Assembly (NCBI GenBank): GCA_003993805.1 | Contig: RSEF01000006.1 | Coordinates: 26,000,562-26,064,561 of the forward strand | DNA length: 64,000 bases | Reading direction: 5' to 3' | From: Himantopus leucocephalus | Taxonomy: Eukaryota > Chordata > Aves > Charadriiformes > Recurvirostridae | Shown here: positions 26,048 through 39,009 of the stretch, piece by piece | How positions within the stretch are numbered: the stretch's first letter is position 1 | How the letters are laid out: every line of letters begins with the position of its first letter | Notes under the pieces: model-generated | Told to the model about the DNA's origin: nothing | The model's database searches: none | Seen by the model: only the letters and a program-made list of their open reading frames with translations | Made by a program: the position numbers and the translations under genes

Positions 26048-29000
26048 AGACGCACAGAATGATATTCACCCCACTGAAGTTTATATGTCTAAAATGGGAG
26101 ACTGGTCACACTTGTCTCTCAACTTGTATAATGGCTAGAGAAAGAGGCTGCTCTGTCTACCCCACCATGGACATCAAGCTCTGGGGGGGTGTGAATCATT
26201 GACTGTCTCTCCCCACAGCCCACTGAGGGAGTTCAGATATATGGCTCTCGGATCCCTAATGTTCAGTGGGGTTAATCCCAGCTCTGCACACAAATACACG
26301 GACACAGCTGACAGTACCACATGGTTATGACTCCCTGACTTTTCATACTAAGTACCTGTTCTCAATTGCTTATCATTTTAGCTAAGGTTAATCATTGGTG
26401 CCAGACATTTTCGAATGGCAATGAGTCCAGCAAGGGGGAAGGTGCAATTAAAATAGTTCGTTTCTGAGAACAGAGAAATAAATTGTTTCACCTACGACAA
26501 AACACTTTCCATTTCTGTTTTGTTGAGCACCTCAATAACTCCAAGCTTGAATCCAAAGCACCGAAGTGTGGAGGTTTGATGGCAAACACTGAATGACAGA
26601 CAGAGACATGGATGAAGAGTACCTGATGGTGACTCAGACTGGAGAAGAAGTGGGGAGGTAAAGGAATAAATAAAGATCTGAGGGAAGGAGGGAAAACGGG
26701 TGCAGAGTTTTGGAAGTAACTGCAACGTAGTTCTGGGCCTCTGGCATGGAAGGACCATAAGGCAATGAAAAGCGAGGCTCTACTCCAGGTGCTGAGGGGC
26801 GCTGTAAATAATTAACTCTCATTACTGTAGCTGGTCTAGACACATCAGAATTCTGAAATGTAGATTAAAAAATGACAAAGTTTGAACATTTTTCACTTAA
26901 ACGCTTTCATTCTTCACCAGGACTAACTATTACTCCATCTTCAATCGGCACTAGCTTAGTTGTACAATGGATAGAGACAGAAATGTCTGTGTATCTGTCT
27001 TGACAGGTTCAAGAATGAAACCTTGAAAGAGAGGCAGGACTGGGAGACCAAGAGGGAGGTAATTATGTTTTTGAAGCGTGGTGTCTCACACTGTGAACAT
27101 TAATAAAAGAATGACCAATATTTCCTGGCACTGATGTGACTTGCTCATCTATTTTTTATTTAGGTGGCGTGCATTTGGGTACTCAAGCCTCACTATAGAA
27201 AAGCCTGTAAGCTTCTACTTAAATCCACCTCCAGTCGGGACAGCATGAAGACATGTGACAAATTCAGGTAAGTGTTTATGACAATGGGACTTCACACCTT
27301 AAGAGCTTCCCTGCACAAAGATGCTTCCCTCAATTAGGACCAACACGCACAAAGATGCAAGTCTACAAATGCTGGCCTGAGTCTTGCCAGAGGGCTGTGT
27401 AAGGAGAGAGCGGTGGTTTTGTGAACCGCTGACCTGAGAGGTCCTTCTTGAACACAGGACGGTACATACTGGACAACCACACACCAGAGGTGTGTTTGGG
27501 AGATCAAAAGCTTAATAAATAAAATGCCCCTGGCCAGGCAAGGGGGAGGCAATGAAGTTGCTCTTTCTTTCAGATTGGCAAAAACTCCTAAACAAATTAA
27601 GAAAATCAGGCCCAATGAGCCCAGAAGACCTTAAATCACACTAAACTAATTCCAAGCCTACAGTTAAGAGGGAAATCATCCAGAGATACCAATTCCAGTG
27701 GGCAGCACACATTTACTGGCAAAACGCAGTTTGTTTGGTAACTCACTCAGGTTACCAGTAAGGACATCCAGACCCTGCACTTTCATGTTTACAGATGAGA
27801 AAAGTCTGGGAAATCATTCCCTGTGTGTCCCACTCCTCTGTTTTTCATTGCAGCTTCAAAGTTTCTTGCAGCCTTAGCAAAAACACTGGCCTAATTACCT
27901 CTGTGGTGGCATTTCTCTAAGCTGGTACAATGCAATGAAGAACAACCCAGGTGTGCGGGGTCGGGAGGCCCATGCTGTAGGGTGCAGAGGGCTCACATCC
28001 CTGACACAGAACATTCTGGCGACCTCCCCTTACTTCAAAGTCTGCCCACAAACTCTCAGGCAGCCTCTGCCTGTCATTGCTCCTGTGCCCGGTGCAGGAA
28101 CTACAACACATCCAAACAGCAGAAGTCAGACCTGCTTCTCAGCCGTGCAAATCACCACGCTCTGTCAGAGACAGTCTACAAAAACAAAACAACAAATGGT
28201 CAAACATTTGCACTGCTCATTTGCCAGGGCCCATCCGTGCTTCGTCTTTCCGGGGCAGATGAAATGGATGGAGAACCCTCATCTGGCAAAAAAATTACCA
28301 CAAACTTTGCATCTGAACCTGCCTCCCTCCTCTGCTTCCTCACAGATTCCAGTGGACAAAGGTCTATTGTCTCATTTATTCATTTTATTATCCCATGTCA
28401 GATTTTCTCCATCAACTTCACCCACATCATTCCAGGACAATTGTCTAAATTTTTCAAAATTAAGCATGTTGTCTGCCTACTCATTTTTAGGACTAGCATG
28501 GGCTATAAGCTTTGCGCTCATCTTTTACAGAAGAAATACTGAACTTGTCAAAATGATGCTCTTGCTCTACAGTTCTATACAATTCTCTAAAGAGTTGAAA
28601 CTTCCACTGGACAGGGGAAGAAATGCAGAAAACAGCTAACACTTCCAAAGAGGTGGGCATGATCCCACTCGCAAGTCACGCACATGCACCAGTAGCTGCT
28701 ACAGAGTAGGAAACAGTAATGAGTAATATTATTTTATTAGAAAGAAAAAAAAAATCCCTTCTTACACCAAGAGGGGACTCATTGCATTTCACTTCAGCTT
28801 TCTAGAATTTAGCATCGGAGCTAAGCGAGTCACTCAGGTTCCTTTTGTAGTTACAGATGAATAGAGAGAGGTCCTGCGTCTGGTTTAGGCTGGTGAAGTG
28901 AGGCCACTCTGGTTCAGACTCACCACCTTATTTTCTGCTCCCAATTCACAGCTTTCTGTTATTCCTGGTTAACTTCATACTGGGATGGGAAGATTACAGT

Positions 29001-29103
29001 AAGGTTCTGAAGGTCATGTTCCCAGAAACCTTGTAAGCGGTAACCTTCAGGGAAGTTAGCAAGAAAGCTTTTCTGAATTTTAAGGCTCTGCTAAGCCTCA
29101 GAG

Positions 29104-29165
29104 ATGAAATCCTGTCCCTGCTGGAGGTCAGTAACAGAACTACCACTGACTTCACTGTACCAAGA
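29104..29165. repeat. Palindromic amniote repeat copy
   Basis: ATGAAATCCTGTCCCTGCTG, GAGGTCAGTAACAGAACT and ACCACTGACTTCACTGTACC form two inverted half-copies of the 'GAAATCCTGGCCCCATTGAAGTCAATGG' phrase seen in many turtle and bird introns. Confidence 0.55.
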
Positions 29166-30297
29166 AGCTCTCCTTCTACAAGCTGTTTCCCTAAATTCTT
29201 TGTACCTTTGAAGTTCAGTGTCTGAATTTCATTGTTATTTTTACTTGTGTGGACTTTCATATCCTGGGACAGGTTTGGAACGGCAATAACATAGGACAAT
29301 CATTCTTTGAATAAATGCAAATTGGATGAACTATAAATGTTCAAAAGAAAAACTTTATTCTCATAAAATATGCAGACTTAGAAAGGTTGAGAGAGGTATG
29401 AGTTGCAACTCTTAGGTCCCTCTGTTTATTTGCACAGGTTGCCAACTGTGTGTTGTGGGATTTAAGGATGACTGGGTACACCCTGTGCCAGGCAATGGCG
29501 TGACCAACTACTGCCTTCATTTACTCTCTGTAATTAGGAGAAAGCTGTAGCAGAAGGAGAAGAAATCAGCCCATAACTGGATCCGATGACAGGCAGGATA
29601 TCACAGCTACTTCTACACTGGTTTTGAAGAGTGGGCACAAGTTTGCCTACCACCCACGCTGGACACAAATTAGGGTCCGGGCGTGGGTTTGGAGTCAAAT
29701 GCAGGGGGATGGAAAAAAAAGCTTGGCACTGCTTTACTTTCCAGCACTGGCCGAAGCGCTCACCTACCGGCCACCCAGACTGTTCAGGCACAACCACGGT
29801 CATACACGCTCCAACAAGATACAACCCAGGGGGAGGGATGAGATAGCCTGAGCCTTCTTTCCTTAAAGGCCTGACACCCCATGCAGAAAGACTCTATGGA
29901 GGAAGTGGCCCTCCTGAAGCACTCACGCAGACATGAGATGCAATGCCTGCTCAAGCTTCTCAGTGACTACGCGTCTCACCCTTCAATGCCATCCAGATTT
30001 AAACATCTTCTACTGTGAAGTACTGAGGCAAATGAAATGCAAATTGCAGCAAACTGCAAATGAAATAAAAAGACACTACATCAGGCACAAGCAACTTACG
30101 AGCCAGAGATTACTGGAAGCTGGGATAATATTCTGGAGAAGTCACTATAGGTTTGTCATATTCGTTCCTGGGCACCACTGTGGCTGCTGCTGGAGATGGA
30201 AAACACTGGGCTGTGGAAAACTGGGCTAACCCAACATGACTGAGTCTATGCTCATAAAAGCAGCTCCTATTAATAAATAGATTAAGGATACAGCTTG

Positions 30298-30472
30298 ACC
30301 TTTACAGGCTGCCCAGAGAGGTTGTGGAGTCTCCAACACTGGAGACATTCAAATCCCGCCTGGATGCCATCCTGTGCAACCTGCTGGAGGTGAACCTGCT
30401 CTGGCAGAGGGGTTGGACTAGATGATCTCCAGAGGTCCCTTCCAACCCTGACCATTCTGTGATTCTGTGATT
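30298..30472 (+). mobile_element. CR1 LINE, 5'-truncated 3' end
   Basis: The stretch reads like the 3' end of an avian CR1 retrotransposon: CTGCCCAGAGAGGTTGTGGA near the start, then GGAGACATTCAAA, CTGGATGCCATCCTG, GGGGTTGGACTAGATGAT, and CCAGAGGTCCCTTCCAACC. It closes with two copies of the octamer ATTCTGTG, the typical CR1 3' terminus. It carries only the last segment of ORF2 and the short 3' UTR, so it is dead on arrival by 5' truncation, as most CR1 copies are. It lies on the plus strand, opposite to the host gene. No target-site duplication is expected for CR1 and none is obvious. It is the least diverged repeat in the window. Confidence 0.95.
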
Positions 30473-30600
30473 TGGGGAAGCATCCAGCCATGTCTCCGAG
30501 CTGGGCAGCAGCAGCAGACCTGCCCCGTATCATCTGAACCAGAGTGAACTGAGCCAGGCTTCTCCACAAGAGAGAAAAGGAAGCGAGGAGGAGGGCAGCA

Positions 30601-30940
30601 ATCACAGCGTCGTGGTGTCAGCGAACGTGCCAGCGGCTGACGCCACCACACATCCTTCGGCTGTGACCGACGGGGCGCCAGCAGGCCCGGCCAGGTCAGG
30701 TCAGGTCTGTCTGGGGCGCAGACAAAGGGGTCCCAGAGAAGCAGCTGCCCCCGCGGGCATAAGTCACCGCTTTCTCTGCTGAGCATCCGCCGGGTGAACC
30801 CTGACATCAGCCCTCACCGCTTGCGTCGCCGGCAGTTCCTGTCTGAAGGAGGGCAGCTGGGGATGCAGTGAGACCCTACATATTTTAAAGAGAGACGTTC
30901 GGCCGCCGGCAGGAAGACAGCGCGTTAATTGTCGCACAAG
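30601..30940. promoter_or_regulatory. CpG-rich islet between PX exons 4 and 5
   Basis: A hand count gives about 28 CpG in 340 bases (for example GCGTCGTGG, GGGGCGCC, CCCGCGGG, GCGTCGCCGG, CGGCCGCCGG). It begins about 130 bases after the CR1 tail and includes the five-base tandem CAGGTCAGGTCAGGTC. A minus-strand start here would give transcripts lacking the first four coding exons, and so most of the PX domain. This is an inference only. Confidence 0.4.
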
Positions 30941-31857
30941 AAAGACTGATCTCATGAGATAAGACTTTAATCACAGCTTCCTCGCCCGGGGGGTGCAGAT
31001 GGCATGGGTTTCACTGCCCCCACTCCAGCACGCCTCAGGCACTTCAGTGATCTGCTCCCAATTTTGGATGAGCAAATGTCTGACTGGAGAAGTTCTTGGG
31101 AATGTATTTTTCCCCCTCCACCTGCTCCTCTGGCTTTCTAAAAACGGAAAGAAAACCCCACGGGAAATAAGAGAGGAAGTCTGGGGTTTAAATTATGCGC
31201 TGACTGACACGCTCAATACCTCTACAAAAACTGGGTATTCGCCTCGCTTAGAAATGACTTTTACTTTACTGTCAGAGGATTAATTATCATCAAATCATAA
31301 ACTCTACGCTAGAAAGGAAAGATTAGGTGACTTAACCGTCTTCTCAACACACCCATGCTTTTCTGTCCTGCAATAAACTTCCAGGCTTTCAATCACCAGG
31401 AGAAACACTCCTGGAAGCTGCCGGTCCACCCCTAGCGCTGCGCCAGCCGGCACAGTCCCTCATGCGGCACTGGGGGACAGACAGGCAGGGAACAGAAGAA
31501 AACGCCATCTTAGTTGTGCCTCTCTGCCTGCTCAACTCCTGCATTCATCGAGGCTGAAGTAGAAAGAAAATCCACATTTTGGGCAGATGAGGCTTACAGC
31601 CTTTACTGAGTGAACGAGGCACCAATCCGGTGCATAAAGTTTGCAGGGGAAAATGCTGCGAGGAACCTGTGAGCAAACGGTGGCCTGTTTTCACCTGCCC
31701 TGTTAGTCCTAGTGGTGTTTGGGAAGGACCATCCTTCCTTATGATGGACTCAACACAGATGAAGCTCTTAGTAGTATCCGGCAGGGAAAGCCCAGCGGTG
31801 GCGGTGGCCGTGAGCCCCCGCAGCCGGGCTACCAGACACCTTCCCCGAAGCTCTTAC

Positions 31858-31934
31858 CCTGCAGTACTCGTCGATGGGCTTCAGCCTCTTCACAGCTACG
31901 TCTCGGACATGGCTCCTCCGGAACAGGATCTTAC
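31858..31934 (-). CDS. SH3PXD2A: SH3PXD2A PX-domain exon (probably coding exon 4)
   Basis: This 77-nt internal exon supplies the last two bases of the split glycine codon and then 25 codons reading [18 protein letters not shown], followed by PIDEYCR, about residues 78-102 of the human protein. It contains the arginine corresponding to human R93 (in VKRLKP), one of the two PX arginines known to be needed for phosphoinositide binding. The acceptor is preceded by a plausible branch point (CCTAAC) and a pyrimidine-rich tract ending CCCTCCTCAG. The donor reads AGG then GTAAGA. It enters in phase 1 and leaves in phase 0. The one difference from the human protein as I remember it is valine for isoleucine in [18 protein letters not shown] separates it from SH3PXD2B, which has KRLIPIDEYCK. 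Confidence 0.97.
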
Positions 31935-34900
31935 CTGAGGAGGGAACAGATGAAAGGGGAGGGTTAGGGGCATTGCCTGCCATGCAGGATAGCCCAACAG
32001 CACCGAGCAGAAAGGTTGGTAGATGGGGTTTCACCCCTGGCTCCAACCGCGGCTGTCAGCAGTGCCGGTGGCTGAGCTCTGCAACCCCGTTATGTCCCCA
32101 GTGGAGGAGTGCCAGTACTGGAGAGGTTCACACAGCAGCAGCTTGTGTGGCTGTGGCCCCCCATTGCTACAAGACAGACAGGACGGCACGCTCGGAGGAG
32201 GTGTGAGCAGCAGATCCGCTCCTGCCCTCGGAGCAACCTGCACACAAACAGGCCATGGGGCAGGCGACGGAGGGATGCGGGGCAATAGCTATTACGGGAG
32301 TGTGGATGGCACCTCTCGCAGCTGGATGCTGCTGGTCTTAAGTTTACACAGGAGATGCAGCCGATGGCCAACAACTACCACAGGCACAGCAGCTCTGTGA
32401 AACCCCGGCGACTGCTACCAAAGCCCTGCTTGTGCGAGCTGCCGAAAGGAGACCACAGGGACTCACGGGGCAGAGGGAGTTTTTCTGATTTCATCCTGTA
32501 GATAACATGAAAAGTTTTGGTTCCCTTTTAGTGACAGAGTTATCCTGGAAGGGACCGTCACTATGATATGACTCCCTTCTACTTCAGGGCTGCTTTGGCA
32601 CATCCATGCTGGCAGCACAGGGGTGGGATGCGGGCTCCATCTAGACCCCATGCCTGCCCACTCAACCACCTCCCATTGCAGATGCTCCTGCCCTTGCAGG
32701 CAGACAAACCACACAGCCAGCTCAGGAGCAAATAGAAAGCTGTTGGTGACAGAGCCCTTGTAAATCTACAGAGGGAAACCAAATAATAGAAGAAAAATAA
32801 ACAAACTCTCTTTTTTGAAAGTAAAAAAAAAATAACCTCAGTGTCCTTGCTGGATGACATTTCTGCAAGCCAGTTAAGATTAAATAAACGGCTGGGTTTT
32901 GTGTGAAACTGATTGTAACAAAGTTTATCAAAATAATCTAGGAGCTGAGTTTCCCCACACACAAGGATGTGATGGTATTTTTTTGGCTTGAAGGGATTAT
33001 ATCTTCATATCCTTTTTTGGTGGTTTTCTTCCCTTTTTCTTTTGTGCTGTATTTCTTTTAATGTAATGAGACAAGAATAAATTATATGTTCTGCTTGTGG
33101 TGGAAGAAAACACTATCTGCCAGCATTATTTAGTCCATTAAATGTCTATGTAAAAAAAACCACTGGCACATATACCACCCGCTGCTCCAAACTTCTGCCA
33201 AGAGGCAAATGAGATACTCATCTGTAGATCTTGGGATAAGAAAATGGACTGTGAAAATAAATCAGATCCAAAATCTGAATATGTGACTTTGATTTTGTCA
33301 TGATTACACAAGCTGAGAGGTTAATGAAACGGCAGCCTTTAACAGACCAGTAGCAGAGGCTCTAAACTCTCCCAGACTCTGCCCCTTTTGGTTGCCTTTT
33401 TCTCCATAGCTGCTAATCTAGAAGGTGTTAAAGCCTTTTGTTTCTGACAGGAGAAAGTGGTTTATCTCCATCCCCAATTCTGGCAGCAAAACAGTTTGTC
33501 CTGTGAGGTAAAGCCATTTCCTAGTGCCATAAATTTGTCCCTCTGGGTTCCCTGTGGTTATCTCATTACGAAGCTGGTGCTGAGCCATCCCCGTAGGATG
33601 TGATGCCACGTGGCCACCGAGCACAGGGGAAATTTTCAATAGGTGTCTGAGATGTTCATCTCAGCTTGAGCAATTTAGTCAAAAGCTGCTAGAGAAGGAA
33701 AGTGACACTCCTGTCTCCCTGCAATGACCCACTTTGGACACACCAAAACCTTGCTGCTTTCCTTCTTCTCTGCCCGGTAAATGGGGAGAACTATCTGCAC
33801 TTCCAAAACATTTCTTATTATTTCTAATAGCCTCCAGGATCACACTGCACTTGTACTGCATAACTGCAGTAAGCTGCTTTTTGGGGCAGGAGGGCTATGG
33901 GGGTAGCTGTAGATAAAAGACTAGTTCCTTTCTCAGTGCTCCAGAAACGCTGGTGTGGGAGATCTTGGTATTTCTTTGCAACTTTTATAAATATACTGCA
34001 AAGAGAAAGCGACATTTTGGAAACATTCTCACTTTCTGGCTTTCCTGTTTTCAGTTCAAGCCATGAGTCGAAAGTCGAACCGGTGACCATATGAAAACAT
34101 AAAGGAACTAAAGACTTAAACACATTAAAGATCTCCTGTAAATGCAATTCAGCTTTCCTAAAAACACAGGGAGGCCCAGTCTTCAAAGTAACATAATAAA
34201 TGAAAGACTCAAACATAAGAAACAAGATAAATATAATAAAGAATGTTATATTAAACACAGAGTACAGAAAAGACCCCAGGATATGATGAGTCTTAATGCA
34301 GTCCTTAAATGGAGATGGAAAATATCAGGATGACTGTGGTGTTAGGATGAAGCAAAGCCCAGAAGGTGCTTCCATTTTTATCCCTTCAGAAAAAGGAAGA
34401 TTTTCCCTCTGCTGTTGGAAGCTGGAAAAGGCTCGATGAGGGCTGTGGGGAAGATCTGTAGCTGCCCAGTCCGTTACAGCATTCAAAACTGAGATCTGGA
34501 GAAGGTTGAGCAGTTTAGAGGGCCATGGAGTAGCAGTCAACAAGGAAAAAAGCAAGAATTAAAACAAGGAGACTCCAGAAGCACATCAAGTTCTGGTGGG
34601 CAGCAAGCAGGGACCCCCTCACCAATCCTGAGGACCCTCAGGCAGAGAAACTTCATTGCCAGGGGTACTGAAGCACCTCTAAGGAGGGACAACTTCCCAA
34701 ATGCCCAGCTTCTCCCTTTCTCTGGGAAGACAGACTGCCAAGAGAAGCTCATCCGAATACATTCCAATTGACCAGCAGGAACCACTGCAGATCCAGTATG
34801 AGTTACTAGTGCTTCCTACAGTTCTCCCATTTCCACCGGTCTCCCTCCAAAACCAGGGGAGGTCCCATGGGGCTGGAAAAGGAAGGTAATCCGAGAGACC

Positions 34901-37900
34901 CGCACTGTACACTCCTTTACACTCTAGTGGTGGGTGCACTGTACACAGACCCCTTTAATGGAAAGCTTTGACTAGCGAGGTAGTTAGGATCATCCTGTTA
35001 TCACCATAAAGAAATAACGAGCAGGCAGAGCGCCAAGCAGTAAGAGCACGTAAGAGCCAGCGAGGAGCCCTCAGGATGGCAGCGGAAAGGAGCATTTCAC
35101 GCGGCACTAACGTGAAGCAGGGAAGTCCTGGGGTGGCCGGCAAATGCAGAGCAGCCTGGGCAATTCCCTTGCGAGGACGCAGTAGTGGTTTATGTGCCGC
35201 TTGGTTTTTCCTCTGGGTAGCTTCCACATCTCTAAGGAAGGGGTCTACTTGTATGTGAGCACATATAGGGCTGCTTCCTCTCTCCTGAATTTTACTGCAG
35301 CTCTTTTAAGCCTACTCAGGCACTACAGCCCTGTTTTACAGAAGGATGAGCAGCTTTTTAACCATGCTGCAGCCCAGCTAGGAAGTCTCTGTCGGTCTCA
35401 GATGGGAAGCAATAGACTACGCAGGACAGCACTGCCTCGTGCAAGTATTTCATTCCCTGATGTGCCAGGCTCCAACTGGGCCAAGGGAGGTCTGGCACAT
35501 GTTAGGAAGGATTCTTAGAACTGCTGCACTGGGAAAGAGATATGTGGGGAAGACACAGGGCTCCAGCCTTGCTGCTAATACAGGATAACAATATTTATTT
35601 TTACCCTTTTTTCTTTAAAGAAAATATTATTCCTAGGAAATTAATGTGGATAAGAGGCAAAGTATCAGGTTTAGCATTGTAGGGGACATCTTAAGTCATC
35701 CCTTCATCTCTCTGTCTATATGTATAGATGTAGCCTTTAATTCCACGACCACACACCCCTTCTCCCACAAGACCCCAGTTTCCTCCTGTATACTCAGCGG
35801 GTGCACAAAGTGGGAAGAATAAAGCTATGCAGGAGACCATCTATCTGGCAGCTGCTGATTCTGCAAGCTTAAAGGCATCCTCTGAATACCATTTTATTTC
35901 TGCGTAACCTCACACTTAGAGTAGTAAAGGCTTAAAAGCATCCCAACACTCTGGTCCTCCCATTAGCCTACAAGTCTGTGCTGAAAACACCAGAAAGGTC
36001 CATAGTCTAACGCTTTTTAATGGTCAAGGATGTGGTTTATGCAGAGAAGCAGTCCAGCTCCTGCTGGGCTTGATGACACTGTGGAGCATGGTCTGGAGGC
36101 AGCACAGCACCGGGCATCACTAGGCTGAGAAGCACCACAAGTCCCCAAGGGGATGCCTAGCAGGAGAGTCCAGTCTTTCCTCTTCAAGGGAGGGGGACAT
36201 ACGCTATACAGCCCCTACAGTCACAGCAGATGAAGCTAGAGAAAAGAATGTAGCCCTCAAACAGTTACAGGTTCTCCTTTGGGGCTAAGCAGCTTCCTCC
36301 AGTGTAACTAAACCCATTTTGTTGCTCAAGTATTTTTATGAAGGCTTCTACTCCTTACACATAGCTGTTATTACTATTTTTATACACGGAAGAAGCACAG
36401 ATGTGCAATCAGATATGACACAAATTCCCCTCAACCCATTTAAGCTGTGACATTCAACCCAGGATACTGCATGTAACTCTCAGGCACCTATCACACAATA
36501 CAGTTCCCAAACGGAGCATTTAAAGACACACTGCCACCTTGCAATGTAAAATAGCTAGCTCAACAGCACAGCACTATGGGATAGAAGAACAATTTTATAT
36601 TTCTTATGGAAGTACGTGTGATTGTCAACCAGATGGCAATCTGACAGCAGACAAAAAAAAAAGGTGTGTTCCTTATAAAATAATGTCTTATTTTTACATG
36701 GGGATCCCAGTTTCCATGGATTGTTTCATCCATGATTTCCTGGAGGCGGAAAGCCAGTGCCAGGGTCCTAACATTGATGGCATTTGCTCCTGACAAAGAA
36801 AGGGGAGGGAAATGATTCATACTGTTTCCACCGGTGGGAGGGGGAAGGACTTTTTTTAATAAGTAGAAACTCGTGACAGTCAGAACTGTTCGCTGAACTT
36901 GGCTGCCAAAGAGCCTCAGTTGATAAAGGCCTTTGCTAATCAGCAGGAATTACTATGGAAGGTGACAAGAGGCGATGGAGACAGATGGGGCAGCCAGGAA
37001 AGACAACACAAGCAATAACAATATATGGGGGATGGTGGGGAGGGTGTCCTTCTGCACTTGGATCCTGTTTTTAATGTGCATAAGCTGCAATGTTAAAGAA
37101 AATCACCGAGAAGCCAGAAAGCATGGGAAATAACATGGCTTAACTATAAAAGAATATCACCAGGAAGAGAAATCTTCCTCCATGAGAAGTGATAAGCAGA
37201 ATATGCCCTTATGTGAACAATTACAAGAGGAAACCAAAGACGGGCAAGAGGTAAAGCTGGATTCCCCACCAGCAAAGAGCTCCTACTGCTGAACCTGGCT
37301 GCTTTCCACTGTCGGTAGGGGTGGCTACTATCCTCCAGAGACAACAGCATCACCTCTAGAACAGCTTCACTAGTACCAACTTTGGGAATTCAAGCACCAA
37401 GCACAGCTGGAAGAAGGAGAAAAGCCACAAGCACCAATGCTGAAATTCAGGAATGACAGATGGGGGCCACGGGGTGCAAATCTCAAGCTAATAGCTCTGT
37501 TACCATTTGTGCAGTGTTTGGCATAAACCAAGAGGCTACTTCATGTTGCTCTGTGTCGTGCTATCACCCAGACAACCCACTGCCCCTGTAATCTCCTCTT
37601 CAGTTTCCCCAGCTGCAAATCTCCCACCTCTCCAAAGCAAGGCAGGAATCACGGTGCAGGCAAATTATGGAGTGTTTGGTCTGGAAATGGCGCTACGAAA
37701 TTACCCTTTCAATTTTCTTACTGTGGGGCAGCTCTCTGTGCATTGCTCTGTATACACCAGCAAACCCAAAGAGATCCATCACTTTGCTTAAACCAACTTT
37801 ACCACTGGAGTACAGCAAAGTATAGCACCTACCCCACACAAGAGGATCTCAGTGTGAGCACAAGTCCCCAGATCCCTTAAAACTGAACTTACCAGTCTGT

Positions 37901-38666
37901 GAGTGATTGCAAAACGTTGGGAGTGTTGATTCAGTGAGTAAAGTCTTCAATTTCTGTAGTGAAATCTGTGCCTCCTTGAACTACACAGCTCAGCCTCCCC
38001 AAGGTGGAAAGTGAACTCATTTGTAATTACTGGTTGCAGGTGCTACATTAGCCAGCAAGCAGCCAACTGCTTTTAATTGCAGAAAGTAGTCAGTTTGTCT
38101 GAGGGGAGAAGGAGAATGGTATTTATACCTGTAGCCACCAACACCAGCAACTGGCACACCCTCACCTGGAGGAAGTGACCTGATGATAATTCCAAGTCCC
38201 ACAGAGATGAGGAGCCAAAAGAGGGTCACGTTTTCAAAACATCCGAGAAACACTGCCTTAGGAAACAGCACAGCTTCCTCACACCGAGGATGCAGGAGTG
38301 TCCCCCTCTTTGCATACAGTCTTCACTATGCTGGGAGCAAAAGGCACAGAAAAACAGGAAAGTCTATGCAGATCCAAAGCATCACCCTTGCCTATGCATA
38401 CTTCTCCCCTACGATAAGAATCTGCACACTTATACATCCACTGCACCCTGCGTTTTTTTGAACATCCTCCACAAAGACCCGTTTCCGAATTTCCAGGATG
38501 AAGTCATCTAACATGCAGAAATAACAAGGCTTAAATAACGATCAAACTATCTAGACCCTATACCAAACTGATCAGAGAAATGTCAAACACTATGTCTCAC
38601 TGCTGAAACACTTGGTTTTCCTCCTATATCAGCTGATGCCACTGTCCTGCTTTCACCTAGGTAGTT

Positions 38667-38812
38667 AGTGGCTCCTAACCTGTGATCTCCAAATCACTAG
38701 TAGTCCGCAGACGGTCTGCAGTGTTACGTTCAAGAGCAACTTTCACTCCCTGGCCAGCATGGGAATGATGTGGATCACTGTACGTTGGTCCAACGAGTTT
38801 GGGAACCAGCAG
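38667..38812. mobile_element. hAT-like inverted-repeat (MITE) relic
   Basis: The left end reads AGTGGCTCCTAACCTGTGAT. The reverse complement of the right end reads CTGCTGGTTCCCAAACTCGT. Both resemble the hAT-type terminal repeat CAGTGGTTCTCAAACT. Inside are fragments like AGTAGTCCGCAGACGGTCTG and CACTGTACGTTGGTCCA, as in the amniote repeat with repeated 'GGTCCGCGGACC' phrases. No convincing 8-bp target duplication is visible. It is non-coding. Confidence 0.5.
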
Positions 38813-39009
38813 TCCCTGTTTGTATTACATATTTGCTGGTGAATATCAGCTCCTGACCCCAGAACAGGAAAAGGCAAGAGCCTCTCAAATGCCTTTGTGC
38901 CACCTTAACCATGAAAAATGCTCTTCCTGAAGGGCAAGACCGTGCCTCTGTAGTTACATTAACTATACTCTTCCTCTGCTCTTTCCAAAAACACATCAGG
39001 TACCACCTT

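Larger units (their letters stand above)
22056..31857 (-). other. SH3PXD2A: SH3PXD2A intron between PX exons 4 and 5 (9.8 kb)
   Basis: This complete intron is bounded by GTAAGA at 31857 and a CAG acceptor at 22056. Its contents are a MIR-like relic (24095-24280), a CpG-rich islet (25681-25860), a TG-rich microsatellite (26029-26047), a palindromic repeat copy (29104-29165), a CR1 LINE tail (30298-30472) and a second CpG-rich islet directly next to that tail (30601-30940). Two overlapping plus-strand open frames near 27935-28639 show no recognisable protein features. The other stretches are unique sequence in which I see no gene. Confidence 0.92.

Noticed and set aside
27935..28639. Plus-strand open frame of 234 codons, overlapped by a 186-codon frame
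   Set aside because: No domain, no codon-usage signal that I can see, no splice context. Two long overlapping frames in the same strand suggest a stop-poor stretch, not a gene.
30693..30708. Nuclear-receptor response element in CAGGTCAGGTCAGGTC
   Set aside because: It is a five-base tandem repeat, so AGGTCA half-sites overlap with no allowed spacing for a standard direct repeat.
37561..37640. Possible MIR fragment around CAGTTTCCCCAGCTGCAAAT
   Set aside because: Only one short phrase matches and the flanks do not follow MIR order.
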